Translations under genes and position numbers: made by a program
Assembly (NCBI GenBank): GCA_964371995.1
Contig: CAYJPG010000003.1
Coordinates: 1-64,000 of the forward strand
Reading direction: 5' to 3'
Origin: SHZI01 sp964371995
GTDB taxonomy: Bacteria; Pseudomonadota; Gammaproteobacteria; Steroidobacterales; GCA-2729495
Length of the DNA: 64,000 nucleotides
The notes under the pieces: generated by a model
What the model saw: only the letters and a program-made list of their open reading frames with translations
Database searches by the model: none
What the model was told of the DNA's origin: nothing
Part shown: positions 1 through 7,690 of the stretch, one piece after another
Numbering within the stretch: position 1 is the stretch's first letter
How the letters are laid out: each line of letters begins with the position of its first letter

Positions 1-1062
1 GGCTATGTAGGCCGCGAAGTGGACAGCATCATCCGCGACCTGATGGATGCGGCGGTCAAGCTGACCCGTGAGCGGGAGATACAGAAGGTTCGGCACCGGG
101 CCGAGGATGCCGCCGAGGAAAAGATCCTCGATGCGCTCCTGCCGCCGGGCCCGCCGGGGCAGCTTGTCCCGGGCGAGAGCCGCGATTCCGATACCCGGCA
201 GAAATTCCGCAAGATGCTCCGTGAAGGCAAGCTCGACGACAAGGAGATCGAGATCGAAGTCGCCGCCATTCCGATGGGCGTACAGATCATGGCGCCGCCC
301 GGCATGGAGGAAATGAGCAACCAGCTGCAGGGGCTCTTCCAGAACCTCGGCGGCAACCGGCACCGGTCGCGCAAACTCAAGGTACGCGAGGCATTCCGGT
401 TGCTCATCGACGAAGAAGCCGGCCAACTGATCAACGAAGAGGATCTGAAAACAGCTGCCCTGCAAAACGTCGAGCAGAACGGCATCGTCTTCATCGACGA
501 GCTCGACAAGGTCACGCGGCGCGGCGAGTCGCAGGGCGTGGATGTCTCACGCGAGGGCGTACAGCGCGACCTGCTGCCGCTGGTCGAGGGCTGTACGGTC
601 AGCACCAAGTTCGGCATGGTGAAGACCGATCACATACTGTTCATCGCTTCGGGGGCATTTCACGCTTCCAAGCCATCAGACCTGATTCCGGAGTTGCAGG
701 GACGCTTCCCGATCCGGGTCGAGCTGTCGGCGCTGTCCAGCGGAGATTTTGTACGCATCCTGACCGAGCCTGATGCCTCGCTCACGCGGCAGTACACCGC
801 GCTGCTCGCCACCGAGGGCGTAGAGGTCAGCTTTACGGACAGCGGTGTGCAGCGGCTGGCCGAGATCGCCTTCCACGTGAACAGCGAGCAGGAAAATATC
901 GGTGCGCGCCGCCTGCACACGGTAATGGAGCGCCTGCTTGAAACGATTTCATTTGAGGCCGCAGACCGGAATGGCGAGCAGATCAGCGTCGATCTCGACT
1001 ACGTGAACCGGCACCTCGGTGAACTGGTGAAAAACCAGGATCTGAGCCGCTATATCCTCTGA
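1..1062 (+). CDS. hslU: HslU, ATPase subunit of HslUV protease (5' truncated)
   Basis: AAA+ unfoldase that feeds unfolded proteins to the HslV peptidase in the cytoplasm. The reading frame is open from the first base (GYVGREVDSI), so the gene begins upstream of the window; 353 residues are visible against about 440 for the family, and the Walker A segment is missing. The Walker B stretch GIVFIDELDK lies at about 481-510, the sensor/arginine-finger segment ELQGRFPIRVEL at about 690-725, and the conserved C-terminal tail ends in RYIL, which in this family inserts into HslV. The I-domain lies between about 60 and 450. hslV would be expected just upstream, outside the window. The identification is secure; only the N-terminus is unseen. 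Confidence 0.97.
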   Translation, partial: GYVGREVDSIIRDLMDAAVKLTREREIQKVRHRAEDAAEEKILDALLPPGPPGQLVPGESRDSDTRQKFRKMLREGKLDDKEIEIEVAAIPMGVQIMAPPGMEEMSNQLQGLFQNLGGNRHRSRKLKVREAFRLLIDEEAGQLINEEDLKTAALQNVEQNGIVFIDELDKVTRRGESQGVDVSREGVQRDLLPLVEGCTVSTKFGMVKTDHILFIASGAFHASKPSDLIPELQGRFPIRVELSALSSGDFVRILTEPDASLTRQYTALLATEGVEVSFTDSGVQRLAEIAFHVNSEQENIGARRLHTVMERLLETISFEAADRNGEQISVDLDYVNRHLGELVKNQDLSRYIL

Positions 1063-1064
1063 AG

Positions 1065-1097
1065 TCATGCGCAACCCGGCGCCGGGTTGATGCATGA
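1065..1097. terminator. Hairpin after hslU
   Basis: An almost complete inverted repeat starts 3 bases after the hslU stop. The inner 16-bp palindrome at 1073-1088 (AACCCGGC/GCCGGGTT) is flanked by outer arms TCATGC (1065-1070) and GCATGA (1092-1097). The stem is strong but no T-tract follows, so it is either a weak or Rho-assisted terminator or an mRNA 3'-end stabiliser for hslVU. Confidence 0.45.
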
Positions 1098-1198
1098 TGT
1101 AGCCCCCGTGTGTACAGTCCGGCCCGCTGGCGAGATCATTCCCGCCTGACGGTCCCGGCAGCGAGCAGCGTAATGCCACGACAGAAGGACATCGCCCG

Positions 1199-1984
1199 GT
1201 GAGAACGCATTCACGTTACGCCAGCCTGATATTGCTTGCAGCTGTACTCGCTGCCTGCAGCAACCCGGAAAGTGATTTCCGCGTCGCCGAACAGGCCAAC
1301 ACCGAAGCTGCGTGGCGTGAGTTCCTTAACCAGCATCCGGATAGCGCACTGGCCGGGCAAGCACGTCTGCGGCTCGACGATCTGCGCGAGCAGAAGGACT
1401 GGGACAAGGCGCAACAGGCGCAGAGCCCCGAGGCACTGCGCGCCTACCTGCAGGCCCACCCGATGGGGCCGAATGCCGATGCCGCGCTGGAGCAGTTGCT
1501 GGACCTGGAACGCCGCTTTATCTGGCAGACGGCCTCGCGGACCGCGACCCGGGAAGCCTTCGAGAATTTCCTGCTCCAGTATCCCGATGCGCCGGAGGCT
1601 GCCGAAGCCCGTGAGCGGATCGCGGCGCTGACCCCGACGGTGCCAGCCAGACCTGCACAGGCGAGGTCAGCCGCTGCCAGATCCGAACCCGACCGCAGCA
1701 AGACAGCTGTCAGCCAGCCGGTTGCTGCATCAAAGCCCGGTACGGGTAACGCCCGCATGCAGTTCGGCGCCTTCTCGACGCGCGAACGGGCACTTCAGCA
1801 ACGCAAACTGCTGGGGTCGAAGTTCGGCCATATGCTGCCCGGGTCCGTCACGATTGACGCTCCCGTGAGCGGCAGCAAGGATCAGCTATACCGGCTGCGA
1901 TCGGCACCGATGAGCGAAGCGCAGGCACGCAGCAGCTGCGCTACCCTCATAGAACAGGGTCAAGCCTGCGTGATCGTGCCCTGA
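1199..1984 (+). CDS. SPOR-domain lipoprotein
   Basis: Predicted envelope lipoprotein of 261 residues. It opens with a short charged N-terminus, a hydrophobic run and a lipobox (LAAC, Cys about residue 20). Residues 30-150 contain about three helical repeats with the TPR-like pattern 'FL..(H/Y)PDS..A..AR.RL', followed by an Ala/Pro/Ser-rich linker. The C-terminus (about 185-261, from MQFGAFSTRERA) is a SPOR domain, a fold that binds denuded septal peptidoglycan. The start is GTG, placed so that the signal peptide is complete. A role in cell division or cell-wall remodelling is inferred from the SPOR domain only. The next gene starts 11 bases downstream, so the two are probably cotranscribed. 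Confidence 0.8.
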   Translation: MRTHSRYASLILLAAVLAACSNPESDFRVAEQANTEAAWREFLNQHPDSALAGQARLRLDDLREQKDWDKAQQAQSPEALRAYLQAHPMGPNADAALEQLLDLERRFIWQTASRTATREAFENFLLQYPDAPEAAEARERIAALTPTVPARPAQARSAAARSEPDRSKTAVSQPVAASKPGTGNARMQFGAFSTRERALQQRKLLGSKFGHMLPGSVTIDAPVSGSKDQLYRLRSAPMSEAQARSSCATLIEQGQACVIVP

Positions 1985-1995
1985 GCGGAGACGCT

Positions 1996-2502
1996 GTGAA
2001 GACCAAGACGAGCAAAGTCCGCAAGTCCTCAGCCAGACCGGTCAGCCGCAAGAAAGCGCGTAGCACCAAAGTTCTGCAGCGGACTGTCTATGAGGGCAGC
2101 TGCCACTGCGGCGCGATCGAATACAGCTACGCAACGGCGCTGCCGGTACACAAGTGGGTCGTGCAACGTTGCCAGTGCAGCTTCTGCCGTGGGCATGGCG
2201 CTTGCACCACCGCCGATCCGGCGGGCGAGATGCAGTTTCGCTTCGTTCAGCCCGAATTCCTGCGTCGCTACCGATTTGGTCTGCGCACTGTGGACTTCCT
2301 GACCTGCAAGGAATGCGGCACGCTGGTCGCTGCCGTACTCCTGTCCAGAAAGGGTGCCCACTCGATGATCAACGTCAACAGCCTGCACGAGCTACCGAAG
2401 CGCCTGCCGGCCGGCAAGCCCGTGCAGCACAATGGTGAATCCGCCGAAGAGCGCCGCACGCGGCGCGCGCGCAGCTGGACGCCAGTCAGCGGGCCCGTAT
2501 GA
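1996..2502 (+). CDS. GFA/CENP-V-fold zinc protein
   Basis: A 168-residue protein of the glutathione-dependent formaldehyde-activating enzyme (GFA) fold. Zinc-ligand cysteines are present as C-x-C at 36/38, C-x-x-C at 61/64 and C-x-x-C at 104/107 (CKECG), in the spacing typical of the fold. The first 30 residues are an extra Lys/Arg/Ser-rich extension. The start is GTG, 11 bases after the SPOR gene; its stop overlaps the next start (ATGA). The family name is historical and many members have no known substrate, so the function is left open. Confidence 0.8.
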   Translation: MKTKTSKVRKSSARPVSRKKARSTKVLQRTVYEGSCHCGAIEYSYATALPVHKWVVQRCQCSFCRGHGACTTADPAGEMQFRFVQPEFLRRYRFGLRTVDFLTCKECGTLVAAVLLSRKGAHSMINVNSLHELPKRLPAGKPVQHNGESAEERRTRRARSWTPVSGPV

Positions 2503-3491
2503 TCAGCGCCGAGGACAATGGTTTTCCTGTAGACCCGACAGCCCTGCGCGCCCGTCACGATCAGCGGCCTGCATCCACACTAAAACCCTTCGCGCCCGGC
2601 GATGTGCTGGTCGGCGCCACTCTGCTCAATAATCCGCAGGACGATCACGCCGGGCATGGACGGATCATCCAGCTCGATGCCGAGCTGAAAGAAAAAGGCG
2701 TGCTGTGGCTCACCGGCACCACGCACCTCGTATACGGCCTCAGCTTTGCGCCCGACGGCACCCTCTGGGCGCAGGATCCCTGGGCATGGACCACGGTGCG
2801 TGTCAGCCCTGATGGCCAGCAGCTGCTCAACCTGCAGTTTGATCATCGCGCTTTCTCGAAAGTGCACTTCATGGCAGATGGCACGCTGCTGTTCACTGAA
2901 ATGCTCGATGGCGACCACCAGCCCGAGCCGCTGACCACACGCCACCGGCCGCTGCCGGGCCATCGCACACATCTCGGCGATGGCGACCTGTGGCGCTACA
3001 CGCCCGACGGCGAGCTGATGGAAATGCTTGAGCCGGAAGTGCACGGCGGCATGAGCGGCAGCATGGCAGTCACGCACTCGGTACTGTCACCGGACCAGAG
3101 CCGGCTGTTCTATGTATCCGAGACCGGACCGCGACTCATGCAGTTTGACCTGGCCAACGGGCACCAGCTGCCTGATCTGCGCAGCGGCACCGAAGGCGAC
3201 CGGACCATGATGCACTTCGACCTGTCGCTGACGCCGGACGGCGTGCTGATGGTCTGCATGGGCAACCGCATCGATGCCCTGACCCAGGACGGCGTCTGGC
3301 TGCGCAGCTACCCGCTGCCGGGTTTCGGCTGGTCGATCATCGATGCACGCGGCGGCGACCATGCCTATGTGGGCAACTGGTTCAGCGGCGAAGTCGTGAA
3401 ACTGGACCTGGAGAGCGGCGAGATCATCGCACGGACGATGGTTGCCGAAAAATGCATGGCGGGCATCGCCCGGTATCTGCCGGCGAGCTGA
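2499..3491 (+). CDS. Putative beta-propeller (SMP-30/NHL-like) protein
   Basis: A 330-residue soluble protein with no signal peptide. Repeated short motifs of the type 'FAPDGTLW', 'VSPDGQQL', 'FMADGTLLF', 'LTPDGVLMV' recur about every 40-60 residues, as expected for blades of a beta-propeller related to SMP-30/gluconolactonase or NHL proteins. Acid/His positions suitable for metal binding are scattered, but I cannot assign an active site. It is translationally coupled to the GFA gene by a 4-base overlap. Substrate and role are unknown. Confidence 0.65.
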   Translation: MISAEDNGFPVDPTALRARHDQRPASTLKPFAPGDVLVGATLLNNPQDDHAGHGRIIQLDAELKEKGVLWLTGTTHLVYGLSFAPDGTLWAQDPWAWTTVRVSPDGQQLLNLQFDHRAFSKVHFMADGTLLFTEMLDGDHQPEPLTTRHRPLPGHRTHLGDGDLWRYTPDGELMEMLEPEVHGGMSGSMAVTHSVLSPDQSRLFYVSETGPRLMQFDLANGHQLPDLRSGTEGDRTMMHFDLSLTPDGVLMVCMGNRIDALTQDGVWLRSYPLPGFGWSIIDARGGDHAYVGNWFSGEVVKLDLESGEIIARTMVAEKCMAGIARYLPAS

Positions 3492-3506
3492 TCAGATGAC
3501 CCGGAC

Positions 3507-3541
3507 ACTGGCAACCGCCCTGCTTGTGGACGGCTGCCAGT
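3507..3541. terminator. Weak inverted repeat between convergent genes
   Basis: ACTGGCA (3507-3513) and TGCCAGT (3535-3541) are inverted and can extend inward by CCG/CGG past one mismatch. It lies between the converging propeller and methyltransferase genes, but there is no T-run on either side. Confidence 0.25.
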
Positions 3542-3558
3542 TCTGACCGCAGGAGGTA

Positions 3559-4332
3559 TCAGGGCTTTTTGAAACGCAGCGCGAAGCGGTCCGTATTGCC
3601 CGTCACGGTGCGCCGGCCGACTTCGTAGCGCAGCTCATCGTCCGGTATGTAGTGCAGGTTCGAAGAATCTTCGAATACGAAGCCCGCAGCCTGCACTTCC
3701 TTGATCACCAGCACCGGATCCATGCGCCGCCAGTTCTCGGCGGTTTCCGGCTCATTGTGGCGCCGGGTGTGATCGACGATGCCGTAAACACCGCCGGATT
3801 TCAGCGCCGCGAAGACCGCACGGTTGAGGCTGGCACGCGCTGTCGGCGTCAGGTTGTGATAATTGCGGAAGGTCAGTACGAGATCGAGATTCTTCACGCC
3901 CAGCGTGAAGTCAGCCAGGTCGAACTTGCCCATCTGGGCACCGGCAGCCGGGACAAACTTTGCATCCGTCGGCGCGACTTTCACTTTGGCCAGCGCCGGC
4001 ACCGTCTTGATCATCGGCTCGATGGCGCGCGCAGTACCGATGGCGACATAGAGCTCGCCTTTGTCCGCCAGTACCGGCGCCAGGATCTTCGTGTACCAGC
4101 CGCCGGAAGGGATGAGCTCAAGCACGCGCATATTGTCACGCAGCCCAAAGAACTCCAGCGTCTGGCGCGGCTTGCGCTCACCATCGCGCTCCGTCTCTTC
4201 AGCGGTGCGTATCTCGCCTTTCATCGCCGCTTCAATCTTCTCGCCCATCGGCGTGAGCTTTTCAGGCATGAACTGGGCGTGAGCAATGCTGCCGCACATC
4301 AGCAGAAGCGTAGCAATCAGAATCTTGCGCAT
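3559..4332 (-). CDS. Exported class I SAM-dependent methyltransferase (COG4798-like)
   Basis: A 257-residue protein with a clear cleavable signal peptide (MRKILIATLLLMCGSIAHAQ) followed by a Rossmann methyltransferase core. The SAM-binding region is recognisable (MRVLELIPSGGWYTKIL, with acidic VLELIP and the Gly-rich turn) and is followed by LVLTFRNYHNL. The start at 4332 is preferred because GGAGG lies 6 bases ahead. An alternative ATG at 4338 overlaps the upstream stop as ATGA but has no room for a ribosome site. It matches the 'predicted methyltransferase' COG4798 type. The export signal is odd for an enzyme needing cytoplasmic SAM. It is coupled to the cytochrome b561 gene upstream. Confidence 0.75.
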   Translation of the reverse strand: MRKILIATLLLMCGSIAHAQFMPEKLTPMGEKIEAAMKGEIRTAEETERDGERKPRQTLEFFGLRDNMRVLELIPSGGWYTKILAPVLADKGELYVAIGTARAIEPMIKTVPALAKVKVAPTDAKFVPAAGAQMGKFDLADFTLGVKNLDLVLTFRNYHNLTPTARASLNRAVFAALKSGGVYGIVDHTRRHNEPETAENWRRMDPVLVIKEVQAAGFVFEDSSNLHYIPDDELRYEVGRRTVTGNTDRFALRFKKP

Positions 4333-4334
4333 AA

Positions 4335-4880
4335 TCATCCTCCAGTAGTACTGCGCCGCATCCACATGCGGGCAAGGGTATTGTCACGTTGCACATAGTG
4401 GTGGAACAGTGACGCTGCGGCGTGCAGGCCGATCAGCCAGTAGCCGATGGTTCCGACTGTCTCATGAATCTCCTCGATCTGCTCGGCCAGCGGCTTGTCG
4501 GTACCGATGAGTGGCGGCAGCTCAAGGCCATAGAACGGGATGGGTTTGCCTTTGGCGCTGAGGATCAGCCAGCCGGCAATCGGCATGCAGATCATCAACA
4601 GATATAGCGCCAGGTGCATGGCATGACCGAACTTCATCTGCCACGCGGGTGGTGCCGGCACGATCGGCGGCGTGCCGCCGCGGAAACGCGCGTAGAGACG
4701 AATCCACACCAGCGCAAACACCGACAGGCCGAGCATGAAGTGCCAGGTCTTCAGGAGTTCCCGCAGATCGCTGCCCTTGGGCCAGAATGTGCGTAATTCG
4801 ATGCAGGCGTACACGCCGGCAAGCAACGCCAGCATGAACCAGTGGAGGAAAATTGTCGGCGATCCAAAGCGGTCTCTCAT
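4335..4880 (-). CDS. Cytochrome b561 family membrane protein
   Basis: A 181-residue integral membrane protein with four predicted transmembrane helices. Histidines at the expected haem-b positions are visible (IFLHWF near residue 13, TWHFMLG near 46, FGHAMHLAL near 88, IGLHAAASLFHHY near 155). It resembles CybB-type cytochromes that pass electrons between the quinone pool and periplasmic acceptors such as superoxide. Its stop is immediately followed by the methyltransferase start, so the two are translated together and may act on the same side of the membrane. Confidence 0.85.
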   Translation of the reverse strand: MRDRFGSPTIFLHWFMLALLAGVYACIELRTFWPKGSDLRELLKTWHFMLGLSVFALVWIRLYARFRGGTPPIVPAPPAWQMKFGHAMHLALYLLMICMPIAGWLILSAKGKPIPFYGLELPPLIGTDKPLAEQIEEIHETVGTIGYWLIGLHAAASLFHHYVQRDNTLARMWMRRSTTGG

Positions 4881-4970
4881 GGCAGCAGCTTCCCCGGTGA
4901 CGGCTTGTCTACACCGGATGCTTTCCGGCTTTTACGAGTATAGATAAGTCAGGCCTTCGGTTGGGTTTAT

Positions 4971-6092
4971 CTAGCCGGCGTAGTGTGCCCGCAGCGCGCC
5001 GGCAAACAACTGCATCTGCTCCACCGTGCCCATGCTCACCCGGCACCAGCTGGGATACTGGGGGAACGGCCGGCCCAGAGAGAAACCACTCTCACGCATG
5101 GCGGCCAGAAATTCAGCGGCGGGTCGGCCGGTATCGAAGAACACGAAGTTCGCGCGAGTCGGCGCATAGGGAAGCTTCAGTTCATCCAGGGCTGCCGTCG
5201 TGATCGCCACGCCTGCAGCCAGATTCTTGCGGCTCAAGGCCTGGAACTGCAGGTCCGTATAGCTGGCGGATGCAGCCGCAAGCCCCAGGCTGCTCGCCGC
5301 CACCAGCTTGAGTTTTGCCATACGCCCGATCAGATCGGGTCGCGCCAGCGCATAGCCGATGCGCAAACCGGCAAGCCCGTGCAGCTTGGAAAAGGTGCGC
5401 GCAACGATGATGTTGTCTCCCGCCCGAACCCGGTCGACCATGGAATGCTCACTCATGTCCGAGGCCAGCTCCAGATAAGCCTCGTCCACCAGGACGCTGA
5501 TATCGCCGGGCAGTGCCGCGATGAACTCGCGCAGCTCAGGGCCGGACACCAGGGTACCCGTGGGATTGTTGGGATTGCACACGTAAACCAGCCTGGTGGC
5601 TGGCGACACTGCCGCGCGCATGGCTTTAAGGTCGTGGCGCATCCCGGCATCCAGCGGAACCTCGCGCACGCTGCCACCGATGGCGCGGACATGGTCGGCG
5701 ACGAAGGAGAAGGTCGGCGTCGCCGTGATCAGTTCACCGCCACCGGGTCCAGCCAGCAACGCGGCGATATGCAGGATCTCCGATGAACCGTCACCGATAA
5801 GCACATGCTGCGGAGTAAGTCCTTCACGCTCCGCGATCAGGGCTTTAAGCGCCATTTCCTCGAAGATCGGGTATTTCCAGCTATCCGGCACCGCGACCTG
5901 TATCGCAGCCCTTGCCGCCGGGCCGGGCCCATAGGGATTCTCATTGGCGGCAAGACGGATACCGCGCGAGGCATAGGCTGATGACGGTGGGCGCTGTGCT
6001 GCACCGGAACGAGGCAGGGCGCCAAGCGCCACACCCGCGAGAAGCGCATGTGATGCGCCGATGACCGCCCGTCGCGAAACAGTTGTGCTCAT
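4971..6092 (-). CDS. Tat-exported HisC-like PLP aminotransferase
   Basis: A 373-residue fold-type I aminotransferase of the histidinol-phosphate type. Landmarks: NENPYGPGP at 50-58, CNPNNPTGT at 172-180, LVDEAY at 201-206, and the PLP lysine K236 in FSKLHGLAGLRIGY with its phosphate-binding arginine. The N-terminus is unusual: SRRAVIG is a twin-arginine motif followed by a hydrophobic stretch and an A-x-A-type cleavage site near residue 32, so the enzyme should be exported folded with its cofactor. The substrate is unknown; it is not placed in a his operon, so biosynthetic HisC is unlikely. Glyoxalase I follows 52 bases downstream on the same strand. Confidence 0.83.
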   Translation of the reverse strand: MSTTVSRRAVIGASHALLAGVALGALPRSGAAQRPPSSAYASRGIRLAANENPYGPGPAARAAIQVAVPDSWKYPIFEEMALKALIAEREGLTPQHVLIGDGSSEILHIAALLAGPGGGELITATPTFSFVADHVRAIGGSVREVPLDAGMRHDLKAMRAAVSPATRLVYVCNPNNPTGTLVSGPELREFIAALPGDISVLVDEAYLELASDMSEHSMVDRVRAGDNIIVARTFSKLHGLAGLRIGYALARPDLIGRMAKLKLVAASSLGLAAASASYTDLQFQALSRKNLAAGVAITTAALDELKLPYAPTRANFVFFDTGRPAAEFLAAMRESGFSLGRPFPQYPSWCRVSMGTVEQMQLFAGALRAHYAG

Positions 6093-6144
6093 GCGAATAC
6101 CCCCTGGTTGGTAGGTTTTTTTCCAATACCGCTGGTGTGCACAG

Positions 6145-6543
6145 TCAGTCGTTGTGCTCGATCAACTCGATCTTGTAGCCATCCGGATCGGTAATGAATG
6201 CAATCACTGTGGTGCCGCCCTGTACCGGGCCCGCCTCGCGCGTAACCGCGCCGTCCAACGCTGCGGCCCTGTCACGCACGGCGGCGCAAGTGGCCGCGAC
6301 ATCCGGCACGCCGATCGCGACATGGCCGAAAGCGGTGCCGGGTTCATAGTGTTCGACACCATAGTTATATGTCAGCTCGATCTCCGCGTGCTCCGGATTG
6401 CTGCCATAGCCGAGGAAGGCCAGATCGTACTTCTGCGCCGGCCGCATGGTCGTGCGCAGCAGCGTCATGCCGAGCACCTGCGTGTAGAAGTCGATCGAGC
6501 GTTGCATGTTGCCCACGCGAAGCATGGTGTGAAGGAGCCTCAT
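6145..6543 (-). CDS. gloA: Lactoylglutathione lyase (glyoxalase I)
   Basis: A 132-residue enzyme converting the methylglyoxal-glutathione hemithioacetal to S-lactoylglutathione. The typical start MRLLHTMLRVGNM carries the first metal histidine (H5); the other ligands are the Glu in EIELTYNYG, the His in FGHVAIGV and the Glu in GYKIELIE, all conserved. Length matches bacterial nickel-type GloA. The identification is secure. Confidence 0.95.
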   Translation of the reverse strand: MRLLHTMLRVGNMQRSIDFYTQVLGMTLLRTTMRPAQKYDLAFLGYGSNPEHAEIELTYNYGVEHYEPGTAFGHVAIGVPDVAATCAAVRDRAAALDGAVTREAGPVQGGTTVIAFITDPDGYKIELIEHND

Positions 6544-6613
6544 GGTGCATTCCTGTTCTGGCTGGTCTGGTCAAAGACTATGACTGCGCGTCACGAGAGT
6601 AAACCGCCACCTT

Positions 6614-7690
6614 TCAGAGCTTCAGCGGTGCGACGTAGCCGGTCATCTCCAGGTAGCCGCGACCCACTGGTCGACCGGCTTCCAGCAGTTCGCTCGCACC
6701 CTCCCAGTAGACAGCGCCGGTCGTGAGGCTGGAATCGAGTTCCTGGTCGTCCATGAGGGGTCGGGTTTCAAATACCCGCGGGCCGATCGTGATGCGCTGG
6801 GCAACCGGCCAGGCCGTGCGGTGACGGGATGAGTTCCAGTAGCGGAGTGGTGTGAACCTGACTTCGGCCGGCGGAACGAGCTGCACGCGACCGGACGCAT
6901 CGCGGATTGCGGCGTAGGTCTGCACCGGCGGCTGGCCGGCCTGCTGCCTGCGGATCTGAAAGGCGGCCAGCGCACTGCCATCATCGAGATTCATGCCGAT
7001 CCAGTCCCAGCCAACCGCATCCGGCGCGAGCGCGGCACTCGACCACTCGTGATCGAGCCAGGCGATACCGGAGAGTTCCTGCATCTGGCCGACCCGGCTT
7101 AGCTGTGCTTTTACGGTGAGCTGTGGGCGTGAGTAGTAGTAACTCGCCTGCAGTGCATCCGGGCCTTTGTGCGAGAGGCCGCCTTCGCCCTGCAGCCAGG
7201 GTGGCGCTGATGCGGTGGCTTCGAAGCTGAGGGTGAAATCACGCGCGGCGATCTGAGCGTGATAGATGTCCGTGACCGGATCGCGACGCAGGGTCCAGCC
7301 GGAAAGCCTCACATCGGTATCAGCACTCGCCGCTTCGGCCAGCCCGAAACCCGTTCGGGCGATGCGCTCATCCAGCAACAGCGAGCCGCGCGCGGGATCA
7401 GCGATCGCGGCATGTGCAATCACCAGCTGGTGAGCTGCGAAGGCACTCGGGTTGGCTGGGTCCACGTCAGTATGCGTGCGGAAGAAGGTCAGCTGAAAGC
7501 CGAGTGGCTTCACCATGTCACCGAGCCAGCCGGTGAGGTACCACCACTCGGTGCGGAAATCCGGATGCGCGCCGAAGTCCTGCGGAAATACCAGCGGGCG
7601 CGGCACCACCGGCGGGTAGCTGAACGCGGCACGACTCACCGGTGTGGCCAGCGCAGCGAGCGTCAGCAGCAGGCGACGACGGTTCAGCAT
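6614..7690 (-). CDS. AttH/CrtC-like lipocalin-fold protein
   Basis: A 358-residue secreted protein; a basic N-terminus (LNRRRLLLTLAAL) leads into a signal peptide. It carries the two landmarks of the AttH/hydroxyneurosporene-synthase-like lipocalin family: the tryptophan motif FRTEWWYLTGWL and a second strand set with AWLDHEWSS ... GWDWIGMNLDDG. Its start overlaps the stop of the permease gene (TGATG), and with the ATPase upstream it forms a three-gene operon resembling attEFGH-type transporters. It is therefore likely a periplasmic lipid- or isoprenoid-handling partner of the ABC complex rather than a carotenoid enzyme; no carotenoid genes are nearby. Confidence 0.8.
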   Translation of the reverse strand: MLNRRRLLLTLAALATPVSRAAFSYPPVVPRPLVFPQDFGAHPDFRTEWWYLTGWLGDMVKPLGFQLTFFRTHTDVDPANPSAFAAHQLVIAHAAIADPARGSLLLDERIARTGFGLAEAASADTDVRLSGWTLRRDPVTDIYHAQIAARDFTLSFEATASAPPWLQGEGGLSHKGPDALQASYYYSRPQLTVKAQLSRVGQMQELSGIAWLDHEWSSAALAPDAVGWDWIGMNLDDGSALAAFQIRRQQAGQPPVQTYAAIRDASGRVQLVPPAEVRFTPLRYWNSSRHRTAWPVAQRITIGPRVFETRPLMDDQELDSSLTTGAVYWEGASELLEAGRPVGRGYLEMTGYVAPLKL

